64,000 nucleotides of DNA from Casuarius casuarius (Eukaryota > Chordata > Aves > Casuariiformes > Casuariidae). The notes beneath the pieces are model-generated. The model saw only the letters and a list, made by a program, of their open reading frames with translations. It had not been told where the DNA came from and searched no databases. The translations under genes were made by a program, and so were the position numbers. Positions 22,739 through 37,200 of the stretch are shown one piece after another (the first letter of the stretch is position 1; each line of letters begins with the position of its first letter). The stretch covers positions 135,933 to 199,932 of the forward strand of contig PTFA01000339.1 of assembly GCA_003342895.1 (NCBI GenBank), read 5' to 3'.

Positions 22739-25700
22739 TTGGCGGAGGAGGATATTTTGGTTTACCATTTCTTTTTGGCAGCCAGATGCCGGCAAATCGT
22801 CTTAATCCGGACACTATTTGCCCGTCTCTGCAAATGTGCATTAGCTGTTTTCTTGTTAGCGTTCGGGCCGGGATTGATTCTTCTTTGTGCTCAGCAGCAT
22901 AAAAAGCTCCTTGTCCACGACTACAACTCTCACGTAATTAATCTCACCCTGCTCTGCTCGCTCTGCCTGGGTTTTCTGGGTTTTTTTCCCCCCTACAATT
23001 GTCTTTCCCGTCTATTTTGCAGTTCAGAGAGTTGACGGGGCCAAATTTAGCCTCCGAGCCAAATTCACACGAGTAAACTTTTCCTAGACCTTTTTCAAGG
23101 CTGTCGGACATGCGATATTTCCTGTGTTCCTGAGGAAATCCCATGGTTTTCACTCTTCTCTTGGAAAAGCAGGTCGGCTCCTGAGCGGCGTTCGCCAGCT
23201 AGGAAGGCGGCGAGCAAAGCCAGGCCTGGCACAACAGGACTTTCTTGCTGTCTTTAGCCTCCATGCCAAGGTCTTTGCCTGGTTCGGGAGCAAACGGAAG
23301 TGGATGTCTTCTCCTGAGCCCCACGCTAGCTTCTGAAACCAGGGCAGCGAACTGCATACGGTGAAAACCGCTCCTCGGCCGAAACGAAAGCAAGCTTTAG
23401 TGAGACGCACTGATTTGCCAAGGTTATCGCTGCAGTTTAGCAGGATAGATAGCAAACGAGGGGCAAACATGACAAACACGGGTCTTGCCGGAGGTCTCAC
23501 AGCGGTGGTCTCCTGGGGCTGGGCAACAGCCAACGCTGAGAGCCGTCTTCGTGAAACTTCACAGGTCCTTTGCCACCCTCTCTCAACCCACCAGGAGACG
23601 GATCTTGGCTGAACAACCTGTAAAAACCCGTCTGAATTGCTGCAAGCACATTCAGCCCGTGCCACGGAGGGCTGGAAGTTAGAAGGGTTGGAAGATGCTG
23701 GAAGGCCAAGAAGTGAAGCAACGATGTCCTATTTCAGATGTGACCAGGGCTGCTCCTCCGCTTTCAAGACTCACTGGCAAAGCTTCTATTCTGTTCTCGG
23801 AAAAAGTTGTGACAAATACTGTGTGCACAGACGGAAATGTTTCTGAAGGAAAAAGCATGTGTTCCAAAAGGAAAAAAAAAAAAATCCTGAAAAGCAACTC
23901 TCCTCAAAAAGTTTTCATACCACACCCTCAACTTCTGCGTTAACGAAAAGGAAAGCTATCAGGAAGGGAAAGCTTGCGACATCTGCCCACTTTAACCTCC
24001 CCGTCAAACCTCACCTATTTCTAATCTGGGCACGTGACTTCAATTTCCATCCATGGGACTTTCCAGGGCCACCAATTAAAGAGCCATTTAATTATCTGCC
24101 GTGCCAGATTTCTAGCATTCATATCACAACCAGCCCACCTCAAACTACTCTTCTATAAACCGATAAGTTGACCTTATCAAGTGGTAACTGTAGTCTATTT
24201 TGCTGCGTTTAGATCATTCTGGTGACTCTTTTGTGAAAACATTTCCATCGCATCATCTCCTACGTTAAGCCATGGACAGCAGAACTGAGTACCAACACGT
24301 TGGGTAAGGAATGCCTCAACGTGAGTGAATACTCTGCGTTTAAACTCCTCCCTCTCCTAAATAAAAGGATTTTCCTTGATTGTATTGTCAGGAGACTTGT
24401 TTTTGCATCTTTATGCTCTGGGAACAAAACTCCGTGAGGCTGGACTGGCAGCTTGACAGGGCCCAGATTTAAAGGACCTGCTACCGTTTCTCTTTGAATG
24501 AGATCATCAGGGACTTCCCAGATCGGGCATCTTCATGCAATCTGAACCTATCAGCCCGGATACTTCGTGTGACATCTCCCGGTTTCGTTGCTGGCAGCAT
24601 CGCTTTGGTTTATCTCAGCGCAAAGCATAATGTTTCTGGGACATGGGGTGCAAGTTCTGTTTAACATCCTCCCGCAACGCCGGAAAGCGCTTTCGGATTA
24701 TCTCCGCAGAGTCCCCGAGAGACTCCCTCTAGGCTTCCCAAGCCCTAATTTGAGCAGGTTTAGAGTCTCCAAAGAAATCAGCCTTACAACGAGCCAGGAG
24801 CTGTTACACTGCTTTCTTAAGGCATTATCTGGGCTTTTGGAGGAGCGAAAGCTTCAGAACAGGACGTTCGCTGAGGCCAACTAAGCCGAAAGGTCTTTGC
24901 TTGAAAGACGGGAAGTTTTGATTTCCTCAGCCGTGACCTCAGCGCCGGTGCTCGCTGAATCACCTCGCCCACGGTTCCTCAACGCCCGAAGCACAGCGCT
25001 GGCTGGGGCCAAGGCACGAACAGGTTAGCCAAACCCAGCACCTGCAGGATGGGCAACGTGTGCCGGGATAAAACAGGCCAGGGGAAGGACCCCCAGCAGC
25101 TTTCACCCATCTCAGCACAAGCCTTTCCATCTAGGAGGCTGATTTTCCCAGCAGTCTGCTGAGCACTCCCAGAACTTACGTCCACAAATGCCACCGGAGA
25201 ATCAGCTTTGCCCAAGACCTCTAGAAGGGAAGAGGGAATCACCTATTTTTCTCCTTGCTTCTCTTGCTGTTGATTCACAGCTCTGGAAGCTAAGTGGCTG
25301 CCTTCAGATTTACTTCTGATTTTCAAGTCAATGCCTCCAGAAAAAAATGTCGATGGAAATTAAAATCATGAACGCTCAGTTCTGAAGGAGCCCAGGAGTC
25401 CACCGTCGCAGTGCTGGAGGTGAGGATCCTGGAGAGGTCTCTCCAACCCGCAGCTTCATGGCCAAACCTACAGCTAGAGGTTCTCCAGCTCTTCTCCAGG
25501 CGTTTCTCGAGTGGTCCTATCACATTTCCATTTTCAAGGAGGGGGTGCTGAAGGTGTAACTCATAACGCAAACTCTAGAAGTTTGATATCAAAGAGTTCA
25601 TTTCCTAGATATGCTGCTCCAGGTGACCGGTGCAGGGAGAGGGGTCGTTGCTATCCTTTATTTTTGTCTGGCTTACACCAATTTTGATGCTCACGATTAA

Positions 25701-27869
25701 CACTTGCTACATCAAACGCAGACAGTCTCTTGCCATATTGCACTTTGGTTCAAATACCTGGCTCAAATCGCACGAGCCAAGGTTGCTCCATCAGCGTCAC
25801 CCGCAGCAGCCGCAGCTCCCCGGGGACTTAACCTGCGGCTATCGGTAATCGTCCGCCCGGGTTTACGCTGCACAAGGGAAAAAGGGAAAGAAAACAGCAG
25901 ACCTTGCTCTGTGCCACGTAGCAGAGCTACCGCTGCCAACTCAAACTCAACTCGGGTACCCCGCGTGCGCTTTTAGGTAAACGTGCCGCGCGGCCTGGTT
26001 TTCTTTCCAGCAGCGTGGATGCTAGAAATCAAAACACAAAAATATGCAATAGGTTGCAGCCTTTTCTGACCTGCCAGCTGAAATGAGCTGTGATCACTAA
26101 TTCCCTGGTTTCACCCGTGTAATATTTTGGGGAGGTGGGGGAGCATGAAAACGCTTCTGCCGGGAAGTCGAAGATGCTCCGTTTTGCTCGGCTGCCCTTA
26201 AGTTGCAGTCGCAAATGGACATTCAGCCAGCTGCGTTTAATCACGCAAGATATTGCTACGCAAATGCCTGAATATCCAAGATAATCTACTCTGCATTCCT
26301 AGTCTGTCCTCTAATCAAAATAGCCCCTGGCAGGTAACCAAACAGATTTTGGCCATCATTAGTAACAACTGATCCATCATTCATTCTGCGGGTTTACTTG
26401 GAGGTGATGTCTTGCTCAAAAATAGCAAAATAGGATGGGATGGCGCATGGTTTTTCTTCACTCAAAGGCAAATTATGCAACCAGAGCAATGATGGGGCAG
26501 GGGAGGATAACTTGACCGCTATCCAAAAGAGGAGGAAAAACGCACTGTTTGGCCAGGCCTGAAAAACAGAGGTGTATCTTTCCGCAGGTGGGAGAATAAC
26601 GCAGCCAGATAAGGCAGCGGGCAGGAGGAAAAAGGGACGGCACAATAAAAATGCAGCACGGACTGCATAAAAACGTGCTTTGATTTACATCAAAAGCAGC
26701 AACTTCCCCTTAGCAATAACCAAACGCGGACGTGAACACCGAGCCCACATTTATTTCTTCTCTCAAATCCTCAACGAAGACGTAACACGAGGGAAGCCAG
26801 CAAATACTCTGCATTTACACGCAAAAATATTACAAAGAACTAGACACCGCGGAAGCAATGACATGGGAAGTCAACAATTCCACCTTCCAGTTTAAAAACG
26901 CAAGCAAAAAAGGAGAAATACTGTTGTTGGAACCTACTTGTCCAGCGTTTTCTGCTATGAGAAGTTATTGGAGGACTGTGAGCGCTGTTGGTACGTGTAT
27001 TAAAGCCCTCTGCCATCCGACAAGCAGGTGCGCTCACAATTTACCGATTTAAAACGTGCAGAATGCAAAATTTTTGAATGAAATTCTTTAGTCTTACGCT
27101 TGCAACCGAAGTCTGAAGTGGGGAGGAGAAAAAAAAGTCAATTAAAATAGACTTCAAAGTATTTATCCTGTCTAAGCTGAAATCACTGTTTTAATAATAG
27201 GCCTGTTTGCCAAGAGTTTAATAGCTTCAGCAAAGTATCTGAAGTGCACAAGATGATGTATGTTCTTAGATGAGCTCTACAAAAATCCAACCCACCTTCT
27301 AATAATAAACTGTTTCAGGCTTTCATTTTCTAAATTGTAGATGCACTTTGGAGAGGGTTTTCTCAAGCCTGCCGCAAGATCCCAATAAATCTCGTCAAGC
27401 CAGACAGAGCTAAATTTTAATTTTTCTTTTAAATTGCAGTTAAATGCTCCAGCGGATCGTACTTTTCTATACGTGCTACACCACTAAGGTGGAGGAGTTT
27501 GCTTATTTTTAACAAGATAGGGTTATCGTCCCATGTGTTAAAATACTGCGTTGAGAAGTGCACTATAAAAATTTGACCTTTATATGGGCACAAATACGTC
27601 CAGCTTCCCTCCTCTAGCTCCGCTCGGCAAGGGAAATATTACGGGAGGGAAAAGGGAGAGAAATGCTACGATAATTTTAAAGGACACTTTCAAGCACGCG
27701 CCAAGGTGCGGGATGCAAAATCATCGTCCTATATGTGATGCGTCACCCGGCTGCAGAGATCTACGGCCACGTCTCAAGCTCGGCAATGCTGTTTGAAAAG
27801 CGAGAGGATTTTTGCTTTGAAACCACAAAGATGAGCAAATTAATTTGCGGTGGTTCTCACGAACTGGGG
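22739..27869. other. Intronic sequence without recognised features
   Basis: Unique-looking intronic DNA. No coding, RNA or transposon signatures could be supported. CpG frequency is still noticeable, although base composition is mixed. Confidence 0.5.
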
Positions 27870-28740
27870 TTTTTGGGGCTATTTCTCCCTCCGGGCACAG
27901 CCCCGGGGACCTCCATCAGCTCCCGGCAGCCGCGCGCAGCGGGGGGGAGTTTGCAGAGCACCGAGTAACGCTGGTGGCGAGGGTTTCTCTTCAGCACAGC
28001 CGACTGAAATGAGAGCTAAAAATAAGAGCAAACGCCCTCCCTCGCAGCCCATGGCAAGGCAGCCGGGTTACCCACACAGCCCTCCTCCTCCTCCCCGCGC
28101 CGAGTGTGGGGGGGATCCGAATCGACCTCCCGGGTGGAAAAAGGGGCAGCGCCACCCCATCGCTCCCTGCCTCCGAGCGGCGCGTAGGGAGAGCCCCGCC
28201 GCCGCCGCGCAGCCATTTTCGCGGTTGCTTTTCCGAGCGGGCCGTGAACTCATTAAATCACAGCAAGCCGCTGAGCCACCGTCGCCATGGGAACCGCTGC
28301 CCGCGCAGGGATGCTCGCGGCCGCTGGACCGCGCCGGCCCCGTGATGCCCGGCCCCCCCGCGCCGCCCGGCGTACAAAGGAGCGCCATTTTCGGCAGCTG
28401 CGTGCACATCTGTATTTTCAGCCGGTGCTTTATCACCTCCCCCCCCCAATCACCCTTTTTCCCAGCCTTTCGCTCCTGGCTCGCTTCCAGCCGTTTCCTA
28501 GAAAGACGGAAACAAAAGATCCCCTTTAGCTGGGTAACGAGGATACTCGCCCAAGGTATCAGCTTCCCCGCGGCCTTCCCTCGCTACGGGGCGGGTGCCG
28601 TGAGCGGATCCCCCCTCCAGCGCGCCAGGGCCGAGCAATCCCGCTCCCGTGGCAGAGCTCCGAGGGCACCCGCCAGCCAGCCGATCCGTCGGCCCCTTCG
28701 GAGAGAAATGTTCCCGAGCTTTACCCAAAGCACCGAAGCG
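27870..28740. promoter_or_regulatory. Candidate intronic CpG island with two YY1/E2F-like motifs
   Basis: This is a dense CpG block with GCC-rich runs (for example 28195-28215 and 28310-28375). It contains GCCATTTTCGCGG at 28212-28224 and CGCCATTTTCGG at 28383-28394. The GCCATTTT core is the YY1 half-site in the orientation common in CpG-island promoters, and TTTCGCGG resembles an E2F site. An open frame of 305 codons on the plus strand spans the block but is low-complexity Pro/Arg/Ala-rich and has no known domain. Promoter or enhancer activity is inferred only. Confidence 0.45.
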
Positions 28741-30759
28741 CTGCGTGCCCCGAGTAAAACTGATTAAAATATTGATTAATGATATGGAGGCTTTAAAAAA
28801 AAAAAAAAATCAGCCTGAATTTGCACCGAAGGTTGCAATTTAACTTCACATCTACGTTAAACCGAATACCACAGCGGGATGCACCAGCCGCAGCAACGTA
28901 GTGCTGCAGGCACAGCATGCAGGTGGGAAGGACAAGCGTTAAGAGCACTAAAAAGGTGACAGGGGCAGACAGACCGCGCAGGACCACGTTAGCTCCCGGC
29001 CGAGCATCCGAACTGAGCCAAGGCCACGAGAACCTATCTCGGTCCAAGATATTAAGAGCAAATCCCACGCACGAGCTCTGATAACCGGCGGTAATAGGCT
29101 GCGCCGTTACAAAATGCAAGATGTAACTAATATTCTGCTGCTTCACAGATAAAAATCCCTCTCCGTTAAGATTAGTAATAGCGTTCAAGGAAACACCAGC
29201 ATCTTGTTGCCTAGATCACAGGAGTTTATGATAGTATCATCTCCGGGGCTGGGATCGGTGAAGTTAGCGCTGCCATATGAGGAGGAAGTGAAGCATTTGC
29301 ATAAGCTAAAAATTTTATATGGATATGAAACTGCAGTACGCCCCCACCGCCACCTTCCTCAGCAAGGAAACATCCTCTCTGCTGTATCATTGCTATTTGT
29401 GCTCTAAATCACCACGCCTGAGTCATGGGAGAACAGAACAGCCTTTCTTTGGAAATATATTTTCCCAACACATGCGGTTACAGAATGTGCTCTACTCCCC
29501 AAAGCTCCCTGCAGAATTTTCTTTCCTTTTTTTTTTTTTTTTAGCATCATTAAAAATAAGTCAGGAGTTGCAATTAAGATGCCCTCCATCCTAATTCTTC
29601 CTTGCAGCACCGCAGTCAGACCTTGACCTCTAATTCCTGCCCGTCTCCGGAGCTAAACCGAGACCATGCAGCAAAGCCAAAGGCGGGATGTGGACGCCGT
29701 CAGCAGCCCGCGATGCAAATGAGGCACCAAAGCTCTCCGGCTCTCTCTGGTTGGAATTGGATTTTTAAAATTTGACGTGGCTACAGCTGCCACGCGCCGG
29801 TGAAAGCCCTTTCTGAGCCAAACGCGGCCGCTGCAAGGCGGCACGGCCAGCGCGGCTCCCTCGGCTGCCCCCGGCTTTTTCTGCACGCTGAGGCTCCCCA
29901 ATATATCGGCACCTCTCGCCCAGTTCCCGGTAGCGGATGCTTTTAAAAATGAATATTTAAACACCTTGAAAGCAGAGGATTGATTTGTGGGTCAGGTGCG
30001 TGTGTCACCTTGCCTGTTATTCCAGCAGCAGACGGAGAGAGCATCCCTTTTCTGTTCCAAAGGCCTAGGCCATCTACCGCGCCTCGAGATGCGCTAGAAG
30101 ATAAATAGCAATAATTGGGAGAAGCCACTTTTTCTAGCCTTAGTTTTGTACCGGCAGGATGCTGCTGATGCTGCTTTACCGAACTCATCAAGATAAAAGC
30201 TGCATCTCGTGTGCGCCCCAGTTTGGGATCTCGCTCCATAGCATGAAACCCAGAGCTGTCGATTATAACCGCTTCCGATTTAGCTGTCCTTCGGCGGAGC
30301 TTTCCCGAGCCGCTGCTCCTCGAATAGACTTTTTCCAAGCCGCCAAAGAAGCACCCAAGGATTTTAGGGTATTACAGGCTCTCCACATCCATTGTTCCCC
30401 CGGAAGAAAAGATTTTCCGCTAATTTTGCGCCTCCTCCCTCCCCCACCTCCTCGTTTTCACGTGGCTTCTAGCCTCGTCTGAGGGCCACGTTATAGGAAA
30501 GAAAAAGACTAAATCTAGCCAGTAAGGTCAGCGTATTTTTTTTTCTGTTTATCACTGCTGCTTTTAATTGCCAGCATCGCAAGGATCAAAGGGATGAAGC
30601 GGGGAATCTGCTAGGCAGCAAACAAGCGCCAATGTAATTTGACGGTTGACTTTTCCTGCTCGCTGCTCTACGCTCATTAACCCAATTCCTTTGAACTCAA
30701 GGAGGAGACGCAATAACGCATCGCTGGCAACGAACCTCCCGGGGATGCCACAAGGGATA
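28741..30759. other. Intronic sequence without recognised genes
   Basis: Mixed composition with an A13 run at about 28796-28809 and a T20 run at about 29525-29543. No gene or transposon was recognised. Confidence 0.5.
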
Positions 30760-31200
30760 AGAGCGCCGGGCAAGCTGGAGAGAGCCTCAGCCGGCGACGC
30801 CAGGGTTTCCCCGGCCTCCGCCGGGGAAGCAAAGCTGCGGGGACCTCGGCCGAACCCTTCGCGGCAGGCGCTCTGCCTCACGTCTCTCAATCGCACGCGC
30901 GTAGCTGTGGGCTGAGAGCAACCAAAACCTCTCCGTCATCTCCGGTGGCAACGCCGGCGCGCTACGCTTACGGGAACAGGCAGACATGGGACTCAGGACT
31001 TTACGCGTATTTAGGGATATTCCAGCTGGGCAAGTACCTCGAAAAGCAGCGACGAGGACAGCAGAGGTGCAGAGGAACCAACGAAACGCAGCTCATCGGC
31101 CCTCTTTCCGCGGCATCTGGGCGAAGCCTCGAAGGAGACGGGATGAACGTGTCCTAAGCAAAGCTACGGCGGCAGATCCTTTGCTAACCGGCTACGCGGC
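30760..31200. promoter_or_regulatory. CpG-rich intronic patch
   Basis: CpG is dense from the GCCGGCGACGCC-type motifs near 30790 to about 31195. It is smaller than the patches at 9.1 and 27.9 kb. No transcript start can be supported from sequence alone. Confidence 0.35.
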
Positions 31201-34200
31201 GAAGCCCAGCCGCCTTCTCAACCTGTCTAGACACAAAGGAGCTTCCATTTGAGTTAAGCCTGTCGGGGTAAAGCAGTGCATTCAGCTCAGCAAGGCCGAG
31301 GCTAAATAGAAATTTTCCCAGAAATAGCTGTCAGCCAGAGGTGTGAAGGCGCTTGAATAGCGACTGACACAGTGCTGATAAAATCCTTTTTGTGCAGACA
31401 CAGCTGTACTGGCACGGCTTTTTCTGGCTTGGGGGAGCGGATTGCGACGTCCAAAACAGTCGTCCTCCTAGACAAAGGCCCCAAAGCATCGCGAGCTGGA
31501 CGCCGTCCCCATCGCCAAGGCACGCAAATCCTCAGCTCCACAAAGCTTCGGCTGTTCGCCTCCCCTGATATTTCTACCTGCTTCCTCTAAGTCCTTCAAA
31601 CTGCTAAGCCTGGATGCTGACGTTCCCAAGGCAGGTAGGACCACACGCTCTGAGAAGTGGAGATAAATGGGCTGTAAGTGACGGACTATTTGAAGGAGAG
31701 AGAAATGAGGTAGCAACCCAAAACCTAACGGACAGGAATTCGGTTTGACCCACCGCAATTCGCCACGAGGTTGCCCTGGAAAGACAGGGCACGTGCAGGC
31801 AACTCCGATGAGACTGGCTAGGGATCAGATGGGAGCAGGACTTTGCAGCTGAGATTTGCACCCAGGGCCGCTTTGGAAGGGAGCTGACATTTTCACGGGA
31901 AAGTAAAGAACTTTCCCCTGGTAGTTTACGGTTAAAAATAAGTTCTTGGTAAGAATCACAAGGGTGCTGTATACTTTTTCCTTCCCAAATTCCCCTCCTC
32001 TGACATTTGACAGGCGGCTGGCTTGGACGAGGAAATGCAATTTGAGGCTTTGCAAAAAGAAGTCACATTTTGCCTGGTTACCTAAGCTCGCACAATCACG
32101 CTGCCCGTCCATCTGTCAGCCCCCACTCCACCCCCAGGTGTGACAGCGAGAGAGAGAAAGCAAAAAAAACCCCCGAAACAATCAAGTTCCTACAGGTCCA
32201 GTGAAAAATCAGCAGCCAGAAATATCCAAATAGATACTTTGCCGAAGGAAAAGCAAGTCAGACTCGACCCTTCCATGTTCTTGTTGGCTGGCTGCTGTCA
32301 ACATCTATTCCTCCAGACCGGCCATGGCATGAACCGTCTCTCGTTTTGGAGGTGTCATGGACAGAGAGAGGAGGAATCAGTTGTTACTTCAACAGCAGTG
32401 GCATTTTAGAAGCAAAGGACCCAATCCATACTTGGTTTCATTTGTCCCACTGCTGATGGAACAGCTCTGGGAGCGATGGAAGTTGCTGTTGAAAAGCATA
32501 GCCTACCATAAGTAGAAAAACAAATGCGACATTGATCTTTAACGTGTCTTCTTCAGGTTTACGTCTTAATCCCTTCCCTCTCTCCTATTCACAAGCCATC
32601 CCTGCCCCAGGACGGACGGTGCTTTTGTTCCGGGCTGATGAGCTCTGCTACTGCGGGCTGCAAAGCCGTGCGTGGCGGCGAGGACGCAAGTTAGAAGCCA
32701 CTTCAATTCCCAAGGACGTGCCAATATTTGCTTGAGGTTCCTCCTTCCGACAAAGGTCTTAAGCTGATTTAAACGGGAAGAAAAACACCAGTTGAACTTT
32801 AATGCTCCAAGGGAACAGGCAAAATACTACCAAGCAGGACTTCTCAAGAATTTCCTTCCAACTGGCAGTCAAGTTTGCATCGGGCTCAATTTGGGTGAAT
32901 TCAACCAACCCTGAAGGAAGTTAACCCTTCAGAGAAAGCTCTCCCAGGAATAGAGCATCCCTTAGGAGCCAGGTTGACAGGCACACAGCTCTTACCTAGC
33001 TCTTTTGCTAAGTCTTTCCAAAACAACCCGGAAAACCAAACCACAATCCGGCAAACTAGGTCAGTGTTGGCCACCCTGCCACGTCACACTCTATATTTAG
33101 CTATAACTACCAGCACACAGCAAAGCAAATACCTTGCTATTAGCTACAGAGGACGTCTGATCATTACTGACACAGGGACTCACGCGAACAGGCAACCCTA
33201 GATAAGGATCCAAAATCCCAGAGAGCTTATAAACAGCAAGCGATCAGAATTAACATCTTCTGTGTCCAAATATTCACTAATTTTGCTTTTCTCAACATAA
33301 ATACGAACCCAAACATCTTTAAAGCTACACCTCCCTGACCACTTTACCATTGGCTCCAGGGAAGATGAGAAACAACTCGGGCCTGGCAGTCACAGCCAAA
33401 AGAGGTGGTAATAGAGTTTTGGGTTTAACTTGAAGGTAATTAATCATACCAGATGTCTCAAATGTCATAACTACAAAGCACTTCCAATTTACTTAATGCA
33501 AACATGTGGCAACAGCCTAGACAGCAATAACAGTGATGACCTTCCCATTTGCCTTGTCATCTGCATCAAGGCTTCCTAAAGCTTGCAGCCTACCAAGTCT
33601 GCTCGTAGGCACTAATGAGCTCCCGGCTCCGCCTCAGACCGTGCCCAGGTACAGAAAACATGGACCTCTGCATGGTCCTCTTGCACGTCCCCACCTCGCC
33701 TCTGGAGACCTCCCTTCCCCTCCCTGCAGGACATGCAGGTCCCAACACCCTGCCCATGCCAGCAGCCCGGAGAGGCGGATTTTCCTGCTGAGCTGCCTCC
33801 GGCGGCAGTCTGCTGGGGTAACTGCTTCACGGAAGTGCGTTTTTTTTTTTTCCGGCGTAGCGTGCACAGAAGAAAAACAGAGCTGATGCCCCAGCGCAGA
33901 AAGGAGTCATCAGCGCTAATCATTGCCGGTGCAATTACTCAGCTATGCAACCTACAGCTGCCGTAGCTCTCTCCATACAAGTGGGAGCTCCTTACACATT
34001 ATTCACTGTCAAACATGATGTGACATATCCCTCACATCCACGGTTTGCAAATGTGTACATCAGTGTGGCATACAGCTAAGCCAGGCACTTAAGGTCGACT
34101 CAGTCATGCTTTAGTCACACTAAGGTGTGAGCACCGGGCTGCCCTAAGCTTTCTTTTAAGCATACTCCTCCCTCCACGTTGTTTTTTCTGCCCCGTTCTG

Positions 34201-37200
34201 AGCTTGTCCACATATGCCGCATTTCTTTGTCTTGTCATTCATGGCTTTGCTTAGCCAATTTGCAAGATACAGTACCAGTGGAGCTGTAGGAGAGGCACGA
34301 GAGGACTATTAACATTCAAAAATCTTTGTGTAGATCCTTATTATAAAGCAAATTAATTCCAGCCTGAGCCAAACTCAGCCCAGACCAGCAGCTGAGCATC
34401 CGCGCGTGGCTCCAAACCGCAGGCATATCACTTAAGCAAATGCAAGTAGCCGATGAAAGTTTGGGGAAATCCCATCTCCACCCCACCTCCCCCAAAGCAG
34501 TGTTACTTAAAACTAGTCAAGACATCCTCCGCTCAGATTTAAAGATGGATGGTGGGATTCAGTTCCTAAACACAGACATCTACGACCACTTTAGACACCC
34601 TACAGCACATCCCATTGCCTCAAGCTGCCTCTCCAGAAAGGCACAAGTCTCCTTTAGGTCCTGTGTCCTACCTACCAGCCCCATGGAGATCCCCGACATA
34701 CCACAGGACATTTAAAATGCCACCGAAGACCTATGTTTAGGCAACCCAATTCCACCGCAGTCTACCAGCTCAGTCTAATTCACTAATCCCATTTAAAGCT
34801 TCAGTGAAGACACGACAGCACGTACGACGGTGGGGATGCACCTTCTGTTGACTAATTGCGGAAAACGCAAGATCCTCTCCTGCATCGCCCTCAAACTGCC
34901 ACGCTCGGCAAGGCAAAACAGAACACTTGTTTGCTCTCAGTGTGACAGCTTTATGATTAAGTGCTTTACTCACCAATTTTCCCCTCTTCAAGCGTTCCTG
35001 GGAGGAAGTGATACTGCTCAGCTTTGGTTTCAGCAGTGCCAAGCTCCTAATATCAAGCCCCCCCCGTGCCTGAGTGTCTAACTCACATGTAGGTGGAAAG
35101 TTTGCAGCAGTCTAGGGTCACTGCGTTCACGCACCAGAAAATCCTTCCTTTGTCCTTTTCTGCTTTTAAAAAAAAAGAAAAATCCATTCAGCAGATGCTG
35201 CAGTGTCCTGCAATGGCTGGAGGACACCCAAAAAAGCACTTTTTATGCTTCCATTAAAACCATCGAGCAAGTTGTTCTATGAGTGGAGGAATGACTACAG
35301 CCTGCTTTTCTGAAGCAACCACCCCTCGCACTCCTCATGACGCTGTCTTGTCCCCCCGAACCCCTCTCACACACCCAAGGTTGCATCTCCCTGCTTCCCC
35401 CAACAACACCCAAACGTCCTTCTCGTGTTGGGCCGAGGAACCAGCAAGCCAGCAACTTCACACAGGCTGGGGGACAGCCAAACCCTCCTGCCTTTTGCCC
35501 AACAGAGCTTTTAGAGTTTGTCTCTTTAATCAAAATGACTGATTTTCATGAATCCTGCAGAGAATGATCTTTGATACCTCTCTTTCCCACTGTCAAATCT
35601 GAGGATACAGCAGATGCGTAAAACCATGTTTCCCTAGGAAACCAGGCTAAAAATAGCCAGGCTGCCTGGCTCAGGGGACTGGTCTGGAGTTGTCGAAATT
35701 GCAGTTAGAATTAGATATTACTCTGAGTTAAGTATTTGGATTAGCTGGTCCTGGATGCTAAAGATCCCAGTATAAAACACTGCTGTCCCCTGTCTAACCT
35801 GTGGTCACTTGCGGTAAGAGCTGACCTTCTTCTGAAGCACGCCAACAAACTTGGCCTTTCACAGAAGCTCCACAAAGGCCATTAGAGGACTAAGCTGTGC
35901 CGAAACGTTCCCGCCAGCCTCTCTGCAAACTGGAAGTGGCAGGTAGACTCTAATCTATAAACGCAGCTAGGTTTATGGATCCAGTCTGGCTCAAAAACAC
36001 CTCCAGACTGGGATGAGCTTCCAGCATGTGCGCAGGTGAAAGGTGAAGGCTAAAACCAACCTAGCCGTAACTCAACGGGGACTGAGCAGAGCCACCAACA
36101 GCTCTTTGGGGCTACCTACCTTTGAGATGATGAGGTGGTGTCGGCCCGGGGGCCACAGGAGCCACAGCCGAGCTGCTGTAACCATCCTCTGAGCAGCACC
36201 TCTGCAAGAGGCCCCGTGCTGACACTAGTAGATGAACACGCTCTTGACCCAGGAGGTCAGGGTTGAGGTACATTGAAAGGGCTGAAGAGCACGAACAGCA
36301 GCGTAATGGCTTCTGGCTGTTCTGTATCTAGCCCATACACTATTTTAATCACAAAGATATCAACGTGACATCTTTTACTGACAAAGCAATGCACACGTGC
36401 GCAAATATAATATATTTTAATTAGGAGGATCATTCCCCCTGAGGCCCAACTGCAAGAGAATAATTTGGGGAGGGAAGCTGGTTCTGTGAACAGTCCCACC
36501 AGGGTAAAGTATAAAGGATGGAGGCGTTTTAATAAATCCTTCCCTTAGCCTGCCTCAAGAGAGTACCTACCAGATACGCACGTGGGGAAAAGGAAGAACA
36601 CCTTCCCCTTCTCCTGCATCAGCTAGTCTTTTGAGTTCGCACAAGGAAGAGCAAGAAAGAGAAAAATAATCTTCTGTGCATTTAATTGGGAACCTAATTA
36701 CTTTGTATAAATTAGCCAGACTTTCCACCTTAGATTTAACACTTAATAGCCTATGATTCACACCTCTGCTACATGACCTATTGTGCCATTTATATGTAAA
36801 AATGCTTTACGCAGGGCACCCTGTGGACCAAGGATATTAATTTATACCACAGGCTCTGGAAGATTAAGCAAAATTAAAGCAGATAAGGAAATAAGACGTT
36901 CTTGCCTTTCAATGCATCTTAACGAGGAACATGCTGCATGTGCGTTTTAGGGTGAAATGAGCCATAAGGGTCTATATAGCTGTGAGGTTGGTGGTCATAT
37001 ACGAAGAACTTTTTTGACAGCTATGTCAGTCAGTCCCTATTTATTTTCTGCTGGCTTGAAAGTGCCAAAGGTAAGAGCAACGAGGACTATCGTGGCATGC
37101 TCATCGTGCCCGAAATTGCACCCCAAAATTGCACCCCAATTTCCCTAAGCAGGCAGCAGCACCCACTCCAAAGGCTTCTTGCTCCCTTTACAAAGAACAG

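Noticed and set aside
25320..25600. Possible transposon fragment
   Set aside because: Some phrases resemble CR1 wording by eye but the order does not follow any CR1 region, so no call was made.
27850..28767. 305-codon open frame on the plus strand
   Set aside because: It lies in a CpG-dense block where stops are rare. The translation is Pro/Arg/Ala-rich without a recognisable domain, and frames on both strands are open there.
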